Shown: positions 1-11,122, counted from the stretch's first letter. The stretch: 31,128 nucleotides of DNA from Conoideocrella luteorostrata (GCA_032433595.1 JASWJB010000422.1:1-31128), one strand, 5' to 3'. The notes: generated from the sequence alone by a model not told the origin. A program made the numbers and translations.

Positions 1-24
1 CCGAGACTCGTGTATTTTTCTTAC

Positions 25-191
25 CTTGTGAGCCCGCTGGCTGGAGTGCCTTCAGTGGGCGGGCCCAAATGTGTGTCGCTGTCGCTTGAACCCGTCCTCG
101 TAACTTGGGCCGGAAGGGACTTCCCTGGCCTCGATCGAAGGACGCGGTCGTGGTCGCGGCCATTGGCCATGATGTCTAAGCCGGAGCTCAT
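25..191 (-). CDS. Possible first coding exon of a gene leaving the left edge
   Basis: On the minus strand an ATG at 191-189 opens a frame that ends in a good splice donor (CACAAG followed by GTAAGA; the GT is at 24-23). This would encode about 55 residues, beginning MSSGLDIMANGRDHD and rich in Ser, Thr, Arg and Gly. A second in-frame ATG lies at 170-168. I recognise no domain and cannot see the next exon because the window ends. The case rests only on an open frame and the donor, so this could be chance. Confidence 0.22.
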
Positions 192-2888
192 GGCGATGCA
201 TCCACGAAGCAACACTATGCTATACCTGCACAGGCTGTCCTCTAGACCCCGTAGTAGAAGCAGAAATACGGCCTGCCGAGCTGTCGATCTTAGCTCTGAA
301 AAGCACGCAGGCAGAAAATGTGCTTCTGTATCAGGTTCGTCCCAATCGTGGAGCAGTTACTCCCCTTCGCATCTGCGTATGTGAAGGTCGAGCTCCGAAC
401 TTGTGTGTGTGTGGTCGGCGCGCGGGAAGCAGAAGCACACCAGCTGCCAACTCAACCGCACCCTCAACTTTCATAGACAAAATCGCCGGGGTTAGTTCGG
501 CGGCACGGCAAATACTGTAAGAATGATCGCTACAAAATGCAACAGACAAATTGGACGGGCAAGGACGATGGGGATGCAGTGGTCGAGGATGTCGGAATAT
601 AAATCCGGAGCAGGGGACGGATCGGACCAGTAATGGAACCTGCCGAGTGTCAATTATTTAGTATCTGTCGATCTGGTCGAAGTGTCGTTTGCCGCCAGAC
701 ACTGTGTGTATTCAAGTGCCACCTCGCTTACGTCACTGTGGCACTGCAGCATGGATGGGCGGCACACGTGAACTTCAATCTCGATTTCTGCCTTTTGCGT
801 CCTTGTGTCTTTTACAGGGAATGTCCGGCGTGGAGGATTGTGGTGTGATGTGGCGAGGGGTGCCGGTGCTTATGCTACTGCTTACTATGCTGGTGCCGAC
901 CACGATGATATGATGATTCGTTTGCTTGTAACGCAAATCTGGCGTCTCTTGACTCGAAGCAGCCAGCTACATAACTAATTAACTGACTATCGACAGGTTG
1001 CAGATCCTAGATGCAGCGGAGGGACCAGACACTCGAGCTACGACGCACCCATCGTATTCGTATCAAAGCTGCCACCCCGAACCGAGGGACTCCACCAAAG
1101 CAACGTCGAGCTATAACACAACACGGCGGCCCGCTAACTAACTAGTAATAAAGCCCCAAATGTTCCTCCGACGGAAAATAGAGTTCTGCCACGGCCACAG
1201 TGACAGCTGCCACAGGGTCCGGATCCGAGTTTCAGGAACTTGTCTTGCCCCAATTAGTGTGGTTTCATTTTGGGCCCGAACCTGAAGACATGCGGCCTGC
1301 TATGGGGCACGCAAAATCTTCATAGCGCAAAACGCGGATGAAAATACACTTTAAGCTTTTTGCTTCGTACAACCAGGGAAATTGTACCAGGTGGCGTTCG
1401 CTTTTGGTCTTTCAGCCTGAACCTTTTGCCGCGTGTTGCGTCGTTGTGCAGCATCTTGTCATCAATTCACATCCAACCACGGAGCTTACAATACAAATAA
1501 CACGTGTACTATCTGACACTCGCCCTGGCCTTGAAACATGCCAGCTACTCAGCAGCATCGGCGGAGCTGCTTGACATATTTCTGAGAAGCCGAACGCAAT
1601 GCCATCCCGGTTTACGGAGCAATACATACTGAAGAGGGCTTTGGGCGAAACGACTCGGCTGCTGCTGCTGCTGCAACTGCAGTGACAGCTCCTGCTTCAT
1701 ATGGCCTTGACTTGTTGATGGGACGCGGTACCGTGACTGGTCTTGAGGCGACGAGGCTCTGTTGACTCTTGTGGGTTCGTAATTTTCAACTACTTCATTC
1801 CACCGACTGAGGGAGCTTCTAGAAGCGCAGGTCCTACATGCGGTTGGCTGACTGTAGACTCAACTGTCTCAAAACATTTGGAGCTACTATGCCTACCGTG
1901 ACGTCTAAAAATTAGCCTCAGATTTTGCATAGTTACAGAATTACATGATTACTCATGAATAGGAAAAATTCTAATTACATGGCAACCTCCCAGCTGCCAA
2001 TCAAATTGCAAGCTGATTGCAGATTAAAATATGGGCTAACTTACCCTATAAGTACGTATGGTTTGATGCATAGCCTAACTATAATCCAGCGCATGATCAC
2101 CTGCAATATGACTCGTAAATTTGGTTGTAGTTTGACCTTGCAACTTGGGCTTGCAATAGAGTTGCAATTTGCAAAAAAAAATAGTCTAACCTATTATGCA
2201 TCCATTACTGTGAGCATTGAATTGTTTGTGAATGGTCTCCGGCAGCGCATAGCCGGTGTGTAATTCTGTGTTTTTACACGTTGGGGTGCGTCCATGGGCG
2301 ACGAAATAAAAATGAGTACAAATCATATTATACTATGAGCTCGGCAGACATTATCCTAATACCATGCATATCCAATTTGTCGACCCGAAGCATACACGCA
2401 CCGCACACGTATGGTATCTTGGTGACTGGCACAACCAGTAACGCAACTTCAATTCAGTTAAAGGATCAACTTAGGACCCAAATTAATTCGTAGAGACCCC
2501 GTAGGCAGTGAGATCAAATGGTTGAGCAGTTCCGCCTAATGGTATCGGACTTTGACACTCTTCACGAAAGAATACAAGTATGATAGGTGTAGGAGCAAGG
2601 CTCCGAACAAAGAGACACATTTTTATGATAAAGACAAACTTGTTATTCAATCGGGACCAGGCCCATCTTATAGCTAATTTGCTTGACCTGACTAAATTCG
2701 TCAAGTCCAAAATCCCTATGAGAAACTATACCGACGCTTGCGCCTTCAAGATATCACAAGCAACGGAAAGTAGCCCTTAGCATCGTTAGATTTCACGTAT
2801 ACAAATACACCCAGATAGCAGCCTATACTCGTACATACTCGAGTATGCTAATGTGTATACATAACCAGAACCCTCCAACTCGCACAAC
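192..2888. other. Non-coding stretch, no gene supported
   Basis: Short open frames on both strands here have no recognisable domain, and many begin at non-ATG codons. The part up to about 1,900 is of mixed composition and would be the promoter side of the tentative left-edge exon. From about 1,900 to 2,880 the sequence is AT-rich with many TA dinucleotides, consistent with decayed intergenic or repeat-derived DNA, but I can identify no element. Confidence 0.5.
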
Positions 2889-4066
2889 TCAGGGCACGTA
2901 TTTCCTCAACGGAGCACCATAGTACTTGTACCCAATCCCGTTGGGAGGCTCAAAGGAATAAATGTAGTCGTTCCGCCATGGACCGACAGCCCACCACAAA
3001 GCACCCAGCCAGACATCACTGTTTGCCTGGAGATGATCCAGCTGGCCGGTAACTGCAGTCATGCATTGGTCATTTGCTCCACCAGCGGATTCACCCAACA
3101 CACCAAGCTTCTTGTTATCACGAGGCCAATTTGTAGCATCAGCTAAACGCTCCTTGCGAACGGTGCTGCTCACGCAGTTGGCACGGTGCCGGGCCCATCA
3201 GTGCCAAGATACTGATGCATCTGGTAGATGAATTTGTTCTGTGGGTCTCTCTATGCCTTCAAATTGTCGTTCACTTTGGGTCAGGTTCAGGCACCGGAGT
3301 ACGAGTTACCTGATGCCATGATGTACTGCGACGCTGCTCCGACGGCTCCAACACCGTCAATAGCGGCCCGGTTGAGGTGGAGAACCAGAATCTGGTTCAT
3401 GTCATGATACTCGTTGTGGGTGTCAAAAATGACATTTCCGCTGGTACTAAAGGCGCCGGTAATATTTCCCCTGAAGGTCTTGAAGGCATTCGTGTCGGTG
3501 ACGATGTTGCTACTGTAGCGACCGTAGTTATGAGGATCGAGGACAACATACCTTCCTTGCTTGGTGGTGAAACTGACAACATGTGCCAAGTTGTTGAGAT
3601 AGGCAGTTTGAAGAGTTGAAGAAAGTGAAAGGGCGGCTAGTCGCTCCATAGCGAAGCGAATGCGGAAGATGTTGTAGCCGTCGTTAATGAGTGTCTATCG
3701 GCACGTTAGCATACTGGTGCGAGACGTCTACTTATTATTCTGATAAGGTGTGCTTACGCTAATAGCGGTCTCATTAGGGAAGGTGAAGTCAGTTCCCCAA
3801 ACTCCGGAATACTTGAGTTTCCCGGACGCGGAGACTGCTGGTGTTGCCGCCGGCGTTGTCGGTGTCATGAGAGTAGTACGGGTGTTCGGGGTCGTACGAG
3901 CTGTCATGGGAACACACTGACTGTACCAATAGTTGTTAAAAGTGCAAGTATAGCCGCTCGCGCAGTCAGTTGGCCCGGTCCAGCCTTGGCCACCGCATTG
4001 AACATATAGTCCTGTTTGAACCGAGGTGCTAACAACCAGAACTAAGACTGAGGCTATGTACTTCAT
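2889..4066 (-). pseudogene. Decayed GH5 endoglucanase with N-terminal CBM1
   Basis: Reading from 4066 down: signal peptide (about residues 1-18), fungal cellulose-binding CBM1 with four Cys (24, 35, 41, 51) and aromatic residues, then a Thr/Pro linker (54-85). Exon 1 is 4066-3758; a 63-nt intron (GTAAGC donor, TGCTAAC branch, TAG acceptor) leads to exon 2 at 3694. The GH5 barrel is clear: GYNIFRI, LDPHNYGRY, catalytic acid/base Glu in HNEYHDM, nucleophile Glu in [12 protein letters not shown], and ALWWAVGPW. It is broken: after GNSYSGA there are stops at 3289-3287 and 3283-3281, where the family has Trp in AWTW, a TAG at 3253-3251, and a one-base frame change near 3175-3190. KLKY runs straight into SGVWGTD, suggesting that about 15-20 residues of the first barrel strand are also missing. 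An intact member would be a secreted endo-beta-1,4-glucanase. Family call firm; GH5 subfamily 5 is probable. Confidence 0.85.
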
Positions 4067-5970
4067 GCTAACTTCCTAGTGACAGACGAGAATTATTTAC
4101 AAATGGAGAATAGACGAATTGAAGCAGGGATTGGCTCGGAGACTGTTGAAGGAGCCCATGCCATTTGAAACATCGCATCTTTTTATATGTCGTTTTTGAA
4201 CGATATTTCTCGCAGCAAGGACGGTCCGGCCCAGGTTTGGTCAGCCCAGTCTTACTTTGGCGGTTTAATGCTAGCTACGGTATTCTTAACAGTATTTTTC
4301 AGCGAAAATTTAGTAGCTTGCTGCGGCATGCTGCCCAAACAGGCAGGTCAAAATATGAAACTTGCGGTTAAAATGCCTGTGGTCAACCGGCCCGTCGATG
4401 TGATGAGACGTGAAGTCATATGAAGTGAAAACCGATTTTGAAACGAGACTATAACCTGCCCCTATGAGAATAATTCTTTTCGAGGGTGAGGCTTCGGAGT
4501 GATGCTGCTTGGACTTCGTCACTCTGAGTATCATGGTCGCTAACACGGCCGTGGGTGCACTACGACGAGAAAAAAAAAACTCATCCAAACTCAGTCAGTG
4601 GTCAAAAAGCGGCTGTTTTCTCGGTGAGGCGAAGTGAACACGAGGAAATCAGGTGCCTTTGTGTGACAACTTAAGTGATTCAACAACGGGAGGTCTCGTG
4701 ATGACAGGGCTGAGGCGATGACTCTTGGTTACACTACATCGTGGTATTCTGCCGAAGTCGAGCACCACGCCAGATGTATATGCACTCTCAAATTCGCATG
4801 CTAGAGAGTCTACTCTAGGCGGCAATAATGGCGTCGTACACCGAGGTTCTATTTATCAGCATGGAGGTACGACGCCGGACGGAGCGAATACCCTGGTGTC
4901 ACTCGTGGCGTTGGTCCCGTAGCCTGCGGCTCGTCCATTGGGCAAGTGGCTGAAAGCCAAGCAACAACACACACCAAGATATGAGAAAAGTACGCGGCAA
5001 ATAGCAAAAGCCACCGAGGCGAATGACCCGTAGCTTCGATATGACTCGGGCCCAAGCGAATCAAATGGTGAAGGGTGGGATAGCCGTCATCAAAAGTCCT
5101 GCAGCCTGGACGACCTAGCAGTGTGAGGCGTCCGCTTTTTGCCCCAATATACGGAGTAGAGCGGCTGGGGAAGGCACGCGCCGCGCGGAGGCAGACGCAC
5201 GGTGCCAGCGACGATATGTCTTCTTCCATCGGGCCTCGAAGGCGGTCCACCTTCTTTGTGGCTTGCCGAATTCATATGGATTGACTACGCAGGAGTGCTC
5301 CGTAGAGTGTGATAACTAACGCAACCTTGAGCCAGGTGAAATGGACAAAAGAAGCAATCAAGTAAGTCCCTTGTAAGTTCGTGGCGTGTTCGGTCAGCTT
5401 CGCGTTCCGCAGAGTTACACGACGTCCACTGGTGTTACTCCAACCTCGCAGGCGGACCTTAACTAGCGCATGCTGCTGCAACGAAACCGTGTAGTTGTGT
5501 CGAGTCTGAATCCAGGTGAAGTGTTCTATTTCAGAGCCTCATTTCACAAGCGCTGACGTCGCGTGGCCTTCGGTGCTGGTGTTGCTAACTCCCTCCGTAC
5601 GTGTCTCCCAAGCAATATTTGGTCTGTCTGCCGCCTTTAAAATGTCATCGACGCCCACCACCATTTTAGACCCCTGAATATGGAGTACATGTCTCTGTTT
5701 AAGCTCCTCAGTATTTCAGCGAACCAATATTTGACTCGGCACTACGAGGGTCTGCACAGAAATAGACACGCGGAGAGAGAAAGACACACGCACACACACC
5801 TTGCCATCAGACACAGAAGGTAAGAAGATACCCACTCACCCACCATTCGCGTCCGCATCGGCTGGCATCTCATCTGCGTCTTCCCGCCCAGCTCCCGCGG
5901 CCCTGCCCTACGCCACCCGCTGCAAGTGCCGTACTGGTTTAGGGGGCCATTTTTCGGCAATTTGGCCAGT

Positions 5971-6062
5971 CTGCTGCTGTCCTGCTGCTGTCTTTGCTGC
6001 CGTCTTGCTGCTGCTGTCTTGCTGCTGCTGTCTTGCTGCCGTCTTGCTGCCGACTTGCTGCT
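5971..6062. repeat. TGCTGC/TCT imperfect tandem repeat
   Basis: About 90 bases of alternating CTGCTGCTGTCTTG-like units, with GCCGTCTTGCTGC variants towards the right. It generates Leu/Cys-rich or Gln/Ala-rich translations in several frames and does not support a gene. Confidence 0.8.
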
Positions 6063-6426
6063 ATCGTTGGCTGGCTGCCCTGTTCTTTCCTAGCTGTCCG
6101 TAAGCTGAGCACTCCGTACCGTGTATTGGATCGCGGTCAAATCCATCATCCTCGCAAAACGCGACACCAAGCGCGCCATCAAGCAACTGGAGCCCCACAA
6201 TCCGCAGCTCGAAATGACGCTGTCTGGCGCCTGACAGCCATCCGCTAGGCTCAACGGTGAAAACGCTGCGGCGTTGTGCGAGGCACCGGACAAGGCAAGG
6301 CACGGCAAGCTGACCAGTTGACCAATTTGACCCTTTTTGACTCGGATCATACCCCAGCTAGTTTTGGATTTCAGCCAACTAACTACGACCTCCTCCGTAC
6401 CTTCCTTCTCATCCTCTCTTCCCGTC

Positions 6427-6459
6427 TTTCCTTCCTTCCTTCCTTCTTTCCTTCCTTCG
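6427..6459. repeat. TTCC microsatellite
   Basis: Run of TTCC units with two TTTC interruptions, about 460 bases before the CHAT gene start. It is part of a broader pyrimidine-rich stretch of the kind common in fungal promoters. Confidence 0.85.
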
Positions 6460-6914
6460 TTTCTGATCTCTTTCTTTATTTCTCTCATATAAGACTTACA
6501 CGCACACCACGTCCTGCTTATAAAGTACTCCGTATGTATCCTTATTTTTCTTCTATACACATTACCTTTATTTGGTTATACCAGCGTACACGTGTGCACT
6601 ACTCTTTGTTTATACTGGAGCATTAAGCTACGCAATAGACCAAACTGACTATTGTGTGATAGATACTTATCTATCGTCCATTCGGAGATAGTACCAGCGA
6701 TCTCGTGACATAGTCCTGCATCATTATTCCCACCACAACCCTGGATCCCCGCTTACTATTTCCGCCCCTCCTTCGAAAGCGCAAGCTGCGGTCGCTGCCA
6801 AATTCGCCAGAATATGCAACCATTACGCCTGATAAGAATAAGAGATCACAAGCCCTCGCACCCGGTCAAACCAACGGCCACGCAAACGGCTCCGCAAACG
6901 GCCGGGCCGAGGAA

Positions 6915-8990
6915 ATGATTGAAATTTACATTCACTCTTACCCTGCTCCGCCCAAGATTCCAGAATTGGCTACCATCTCGTCTGATGACGGGGAGGAATT
7001 AGAGACTAAAAGGCGGGATTGGCCGGTTGAGATTTGCATCGATGGCTTTTCGCCCATCACGGCGTTGATCAAGGATCCATTCGTCGAAGCAGACTATAGT
7101 ACGGTATTTGAGGAGTATCTGCGTAGCTCAGACCAGCCGCGCTGGAGCTCCCAGAGCTTAGTACCTGATGAGACAGGCCCGGGCCTAAGTGTGGACGAAA
7201 TTTCTCTGGCGGAGGAGCGCATTGGACAATACGGGATATCATTGTTCAACCAATTAAACGAACAGGCGAGTTTGTTTCGCAACGGCATCTATAACGCTCA
7301 GATCTATGTTGTTGAACACCACGACAGCGACCTGACCAACAGAAACGTAGGGGGCGTTCATTGCCTCGCGTGGGAACTCCTGGAGTCTGTGCAGATCCAG
7401 GACAAGCCCAAATTGCATCTGCGAGTGACTCGACTCAGCGACTTTCCAGCTCGTCGACACCTTTGCCTACCGCCAACCGCACAGCGCCTGACAGACGTCC
7501 AGGCAGATCCGAATGCCACCTTCAAAATTCTCCTGGTTATTGCGCGAGACTTTAGTCACAAAGGCGCTGAACGCGACCCCGAACCTGACTTAGCACAATG
7601 GCCGTTGATGAATCTCCAGAGAAGGCTTCGCAGCCGTCTTACCCTCGAGATCGTACGGCCCGGTAGCCTCGAAGAGCTGGAGTGGCATTTGCAGGTGCGA
7701 GCCGAGCAGAATATCATATTTAACTTGGTTCATTTCGACCTGCATGGGCGCATCATACGTGACGGCGCCGGCGGCGCGGTGCCTTGGTTATTATTTGCAA
7801 AGAAACATGCGGCTACAGACTCCGGTGTCTCCATTCCGCGGACACAACTCGTTGATGCTGAGTATGTCGCGGAAGTACTCGCTCGCTTCCAAGTCGAAAA
7901 TGTCGTTCTCAATGCCTGTCTATCGGCTTATAATCGGTCTGGACCAGCCACAAATCTGGCACACATTTTCTTGAGGTATGGCATCGCAAATGTCTCAGCC
8001 ATGTGGTTCTATGTGCACTGGAAGACGGTTGCGACGTATGTACAAGCGTTTTATGACAGATTGCTCATCAAAGGTCTTCCCTTCCACACCGCGGCTCAGC
8101 GCGCGAGGGAGGCTCTCCGCGAACAGCCTACCGTCCTGACGGGGCGAACGTATCAGGACTTCTTCCTTTGTGTAAATTATGCCCGCAACGAGCACACGGC
8201 CGATAGCGTGGTGCGTGAAGTAAGCCCATCACCTTCAGCTAGATCGCACGATTCAGCAACATCCACATCCGTCAATTCGGTGAAGAGCATCCGCAGCGGT
8301 CTACTGGCAAAGACGTCACCACGCATCGCGGAAAGTCTTATTTTGGGGGACGAGCCTATCATGAGGCTTCAGCTGCACCTCCTAGAGCTCGAATTCAAGC
8401 TCATGACTTGTAAAATAGTCTATGCAAGTGCCATGGACCAGAATGACTCGAACTTGGAAGCTACTATGGATAAAATGATCAACATGTGGCTCAGCACCAA
8501 TCTTATCGACGAAGTGCACTTTTATAAGGCCAAGGACTTTGGACGGCGCAAAATGCTGTCAGCAAATGTTGCGGTATCACCAAGAGAGAAACGGACACGC
8601 GCCAGCACTAGCGGCCCTCTGCAACGCTGGTTTCCGCGGAGTATAGGGTCACTGCGGCAGACACTCCACATCGTGCGAGAAGTTGACTCTGTGGTCGACC
8701 CAGGATATCATTTTGATGAGCAGGAAAATCAACGGTACGGGGAGCGACAGTTTCTCGCCCAAGAAGGCCTACAAAAGTTTGCCACGAAGCTGCATGAAGA
8801 CGGTCACAGCTACCTTATTTTCTTGGGGAGCCAGAACGAGCAATGGTGGGGAACCAATTTGAAGTATTTGCAAGGCGCGTGGTGGCTAAATGGGCCTTGG
8901 GGTTTTACTGTGCATACAAGGTATGTCCCGGACGCAAAACGTTCGGTGGGCTTAGGCAAGCGACAACCAATAGGTTTAGAAGTCGGGTAA
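6915..8990 (+). CDS. CHAT-domain (caspase/separase-like) cysteine protease
   Basis: A 691-residue open frame. The C-terminal half of the first 425 residues is a CHAT domain: strand KILLVIARD near 205, the His motif VHFDLHG (catalytic His277), and the Cys motif VVLNACLSAY (catalytic Cys335), then MWFYVHWKTVATYVQAFYDRLL typical of the domain's last helices. The first 200 residues are an uncharacterised alpha/beta region. Residues about 425-470 are a Ser/Thr-rich linker, and about 485-691 form an unrecognised Trp-rich domain (QWWG, WWLNGPWGFTVHTRY). No NACHT, NB-ARC or TPR repeats are visible. Clan CD proteases of this type usually cut a specific partner after Arg or another chosen residue; some fungal relatives sit beside gasdermin genes, but none is seen here. 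The frame is open without a stop or ATG from 6714, encoding a Lys/Arg-rich and then Asn/Gly-rich stretch, so the true start may lie in an upstream exon. A donor-like AAG/GTATGT at 8920 leaves the extreme C-terminus uncertain. Family call strong; target unknown. Confidence 0.85.
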   Translation: MIEIYIHSYPAPPKIPELATISSDDGEELETKRRDWPVEICIDGFSPITALIKDPFVEADYSTVFEEYLRSSDQPRWSSQSLVPDETGPGLSVDEISLAEERIGQYGISLFNQLNEQASLFRNGIYNAQIYVVEHHDSDLTNRNVGGVHCLAWELLESVQIQDKPKLHLRVTRLSDFPARRHLCLPPTAQRLTDVQADPNATFKILLVIARDFSHKGAERDPEPDLAQWPLMNLQRRLRSRLTLEIVRPGSLEELEWHLQVRAEQNIIFNLVHFDLHGRIIRDGAGGAVPWLLFAKKHAATDSGVSIPRTQLVDAEYVAEVLARFQVENVVLNACLSAYNRSGPATNLAHIFLRYGIANVSAMWFYVHWKTVATYVQAFYDRLLIKGLPFHTAAQRAREALREQPTVLTGRTYQDFFLCVNYARNEHTADSVVREVSPSPSARSHDSATSTSVNSVKSIRSGLLAKTSPRIAESLILGDEPIMRLQLHLLELEFKLMTCKIVYASAMDQNDSNLEATMDKMINMWLSTNLIDEVHFYKAKDFGRRKMLSANVAVSPREKRTRASTSGPLQRWFPRSIGSLRQTLHIVREVDSVVDPGYHFDEQENQRYGERQFLAQEGLQKFATKLHEDGHSYLIFLGSQNEQWWGTNLKYLQGAWWLNGPWGFTVHTRYVPDAKRSVGLGKRQPIGLEVG

Positions 8991-9553
8991 TTATTCATAT
9001 GTGGGGCATGTATTTTATTCAGAATGCATTTATACTTTGAGGAGCGATTACGCATTCGATAGAGTAGTTGTTTGGTGGCTATCTCATAGAGAAAAAGGAG
9101 CATGCATGGGCTCGGCGTGATGGGAGCTTTGTTTGCCTTATAAAGATTCACGGTATCTTAGTAATGTCAGCATTGGTGTTCTTGCTTTTATACTAAATCA
9201 ATGCTTAATTCAGTGCTCAATTTACGGGCTTGTAACATGTTGGGCGCGCAAGCGTGATTGCTGTTGCAATGCGGAGCATTATGCTGCTGTTTGGCGTATA
9301 CAATGCTGTTTGGACTTGGTACAAGGTGCTCGCAGACTTTCAACTGCCTGCTATACAGCAATTATAGCAGCTATAGTGATAGACATGTATAATATAAGCA
9401 ACTGAGTTTTCTGCCTCTAGAGTTGTAGGACAGACATTCACTCACTCACGCTTCTGCAATCAAACATTAAGCAAAGATTGGCTGGTTTGTACTGAAAGTA
9501 GAATTAATCACGCCATGTAATTACCCAAACGCAAAAACAGCAGAAGCTCCCCA
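8991..9553. other. Convergent 3' intergenic region
   Basis: This lies between the 3' ends of the CHAT gene (plus) and the MFS gene (minus). It is AT-rich and should carry both polyadenylation regions. The open frame at 9133-9405 is Cys- and Ile-rich without any domain. Nothing else is seen. Confidence 0.5.
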
Positions 9554-11122
9554 CTACATTTCCTTGGCAGGAGCAGCTTCACCACCATTGGCTTCATCCT
9601 CGGTTGTGGTTGTCTTCGAAACTGTCCACACCGTGGGGAACACCACAACCAACGAACCAATACACATGCCCCAGTTCATTGCAAACTGGCTCATGGGAGA
9701 AACTTTTTGGGCATTTATAGCCCAAGCCATGGCACCACCTGCTGCCTGAAGACTCTTGTACGCCCCTACGAGCACGGCAGCTCGTGCGGAACTGTTGGAC
9801 TCAGTTCCGATCAGCCAATAGGCGAAACCCTGCCAGAGCGCATCGTAGGCTCCGTAGAAGATGTACAAGAAGATGGGGCCGGTAGAGACATCTCCTTGCT
9901 TGTAATCAACATCCTGCAAGTGGCCTGCGGCACGTCGAGCATCTTGCCACTTCTGGAACTGGTAGCCTCCGCCCCAGATAGCCATGCCGGTGACGAAGAC
10001 GGTGAGCCAGCCAATCTTGGCTCGCATCGGGCGATCAAAGCAGGGCAAATCAAGGACGAGACCGATGAACAGACCGCCGAGCATTTGCGCAATCCAGTAG
10101 AAAGACCCGTTGAGGGATCGGGTCCGGATGTTGAAGGTCTCACCGTTCACTTCGTTCTGCTGGTAACTGTAGAAGACGTTGGCAGAGAAGAAGAGGGGCA
10201 GCATGAGAACGACACGCCACTTGGAGAGGACCTTGATGGCAGTCATGAAGGTGCCCTTGAGGGTGTGCTTTTCTGTCTCGACGGCCGCGTGCAGTTGAGC
10301 CAGGCGGATGCGCGAGGGCGAGCAGATAAAGACGCCCAACGACCAGCCAAACAGCATGATGACCATGAGGGCAATGTAGGTCGAGTTCGAGACGGTGCCC
10401 GACTTGGAGTCGTAGTTGAGGCCGAACGAGGCGAGCGAGCCGATGCCGCCGCCGAGGTTGAAAATGATCCAGAAGACAGCAATGGCGCGCCCTTTCTGCG
10501 ACTCATCGACGTAGGTGGTCATGATGGCGCCCTGGACGATCCAGATGAAAGAGGCGCCGATACCGAGAATGGCACCGGCGACAATGACAAAGGTGCCGTT
10601 CTGGGCGTGGTTGAAGTTGAGCAAGGCGCCGCTGTAGAGGGCGTAGGTCCATCCCGCGATCATGAAGCTGATACGGGGACCGAGCAGAGAGAACACGGGA
10701 CCAGCGACAGTCAAGGCCGTGACAGCCGTGGCGGCGAGGAGGGCGACGGTGGCGTGGGCAGCATTTGTGGAATCAACCTGGCCTGAACCACCCAGACCAG
10801 AAAGCGCATTGTACATCTGATATTTTGGGCATTTAGTACAAAAACTCGTTCACTCGGCTTCGTTTGCTTTCAAGACAAGACTTACACCAGGGAGGCAGAA
10901 GCAAATGAACGAAATGAGAAGTATCTGCGTCCACGGATGAGAGTAGAAGCGAACAAGCTTGGACGGATGAGACTGGAGGCCAAGCTCCTGCTCCTCTCGG
11001 GACATGTTTCTCTCTTTGGCGTTGTGGTCGTTGTGGTCAGCCATTGTGGTATCGGCCTCGTGAACGGCGGATGGCTTGTTGGTGTCGTCGATGGAAGCGA
11101 CACGGTCGTGCGACTGGGCCAT
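9554..11122 (-). CDS. UNC93/DUF895-type major facilitator transporter
   Basis: Two exons: 11122-10886 and 10816-9554, joined by a 69-nt intron (GTAAGT donor, TATCAG acceptor, phase 0), giving 499 residues. The splice yields FCLPG-MYNALSGLGGSGQVD, the conserved first-helix region of fungal UNC93-like/DUF895 MFS proteins. A polar, His/Asp/Glu-rich N-terminal tail of about 60 residues precedes 11-12 hydrophobic segments; landmarks are GWTYALYSGALL, VAGAILGIGASFIWIVQGAIM, DESQKGRAIAVFWIIFNLGGGIGS and WLIGTESNSSARAA. The C-terminal tail is acidic and likely cytosolic. It should sit in a membrane and move a small solute or ion; the family has no general substrate. Its start faces the etherase-kinase fusion gene across 1.7 kb, which makes an amino-sugar substrate a hypothesis worth testing. 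Family call firm, substrate unknown. Confidence 0.9.

Larger units (their letters stand above)
4067..6914. other. 2.8-kb gap with simple repeats; upstream region of the CHAT gene
   Basis: I find no supported gene. Open frames at 4849-5250 and 6090-6560 on the minus strand show no domain; the latter is produced by the TTCC repeat. The stretch holds TGCTGC-rich and TTCC tracts and two copies of the TACGGAGTA motif (5150-5158; reverse copy 6526-6534). The last 200 bases are open in the CHAT frame, see that entry. Confidence 0.5.

Noticed and set aside
3281..3289. RIP as the cause of the stop codons in the GH5 gene
   Set aside because: The Trp-to-TGA changes are not at CpA sites on either strand. 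Only the TAG at 3251-3253 would fit.
6090..6560. 156-codon minus-strand open frame with a Lys/Glu/Gly/Arg run
   Set aside because: The charged run is the translation of the TTCC microsatellite, and the rest is unrecognisable.
4067..9553. A gasdermin-like partner for the CHAT protease
   Set aside because: I looked for one on both strands around the CHAT gene; no frame of suitable length or character is present.
9707..10786. 359-codon open frame on the plus strand
   Set aside because: It is antisense to the transporter exon, compositionally Glu/Asp/Gly-rich, and has no domain. It is a by-product of GC-rich third positions in the real gene.
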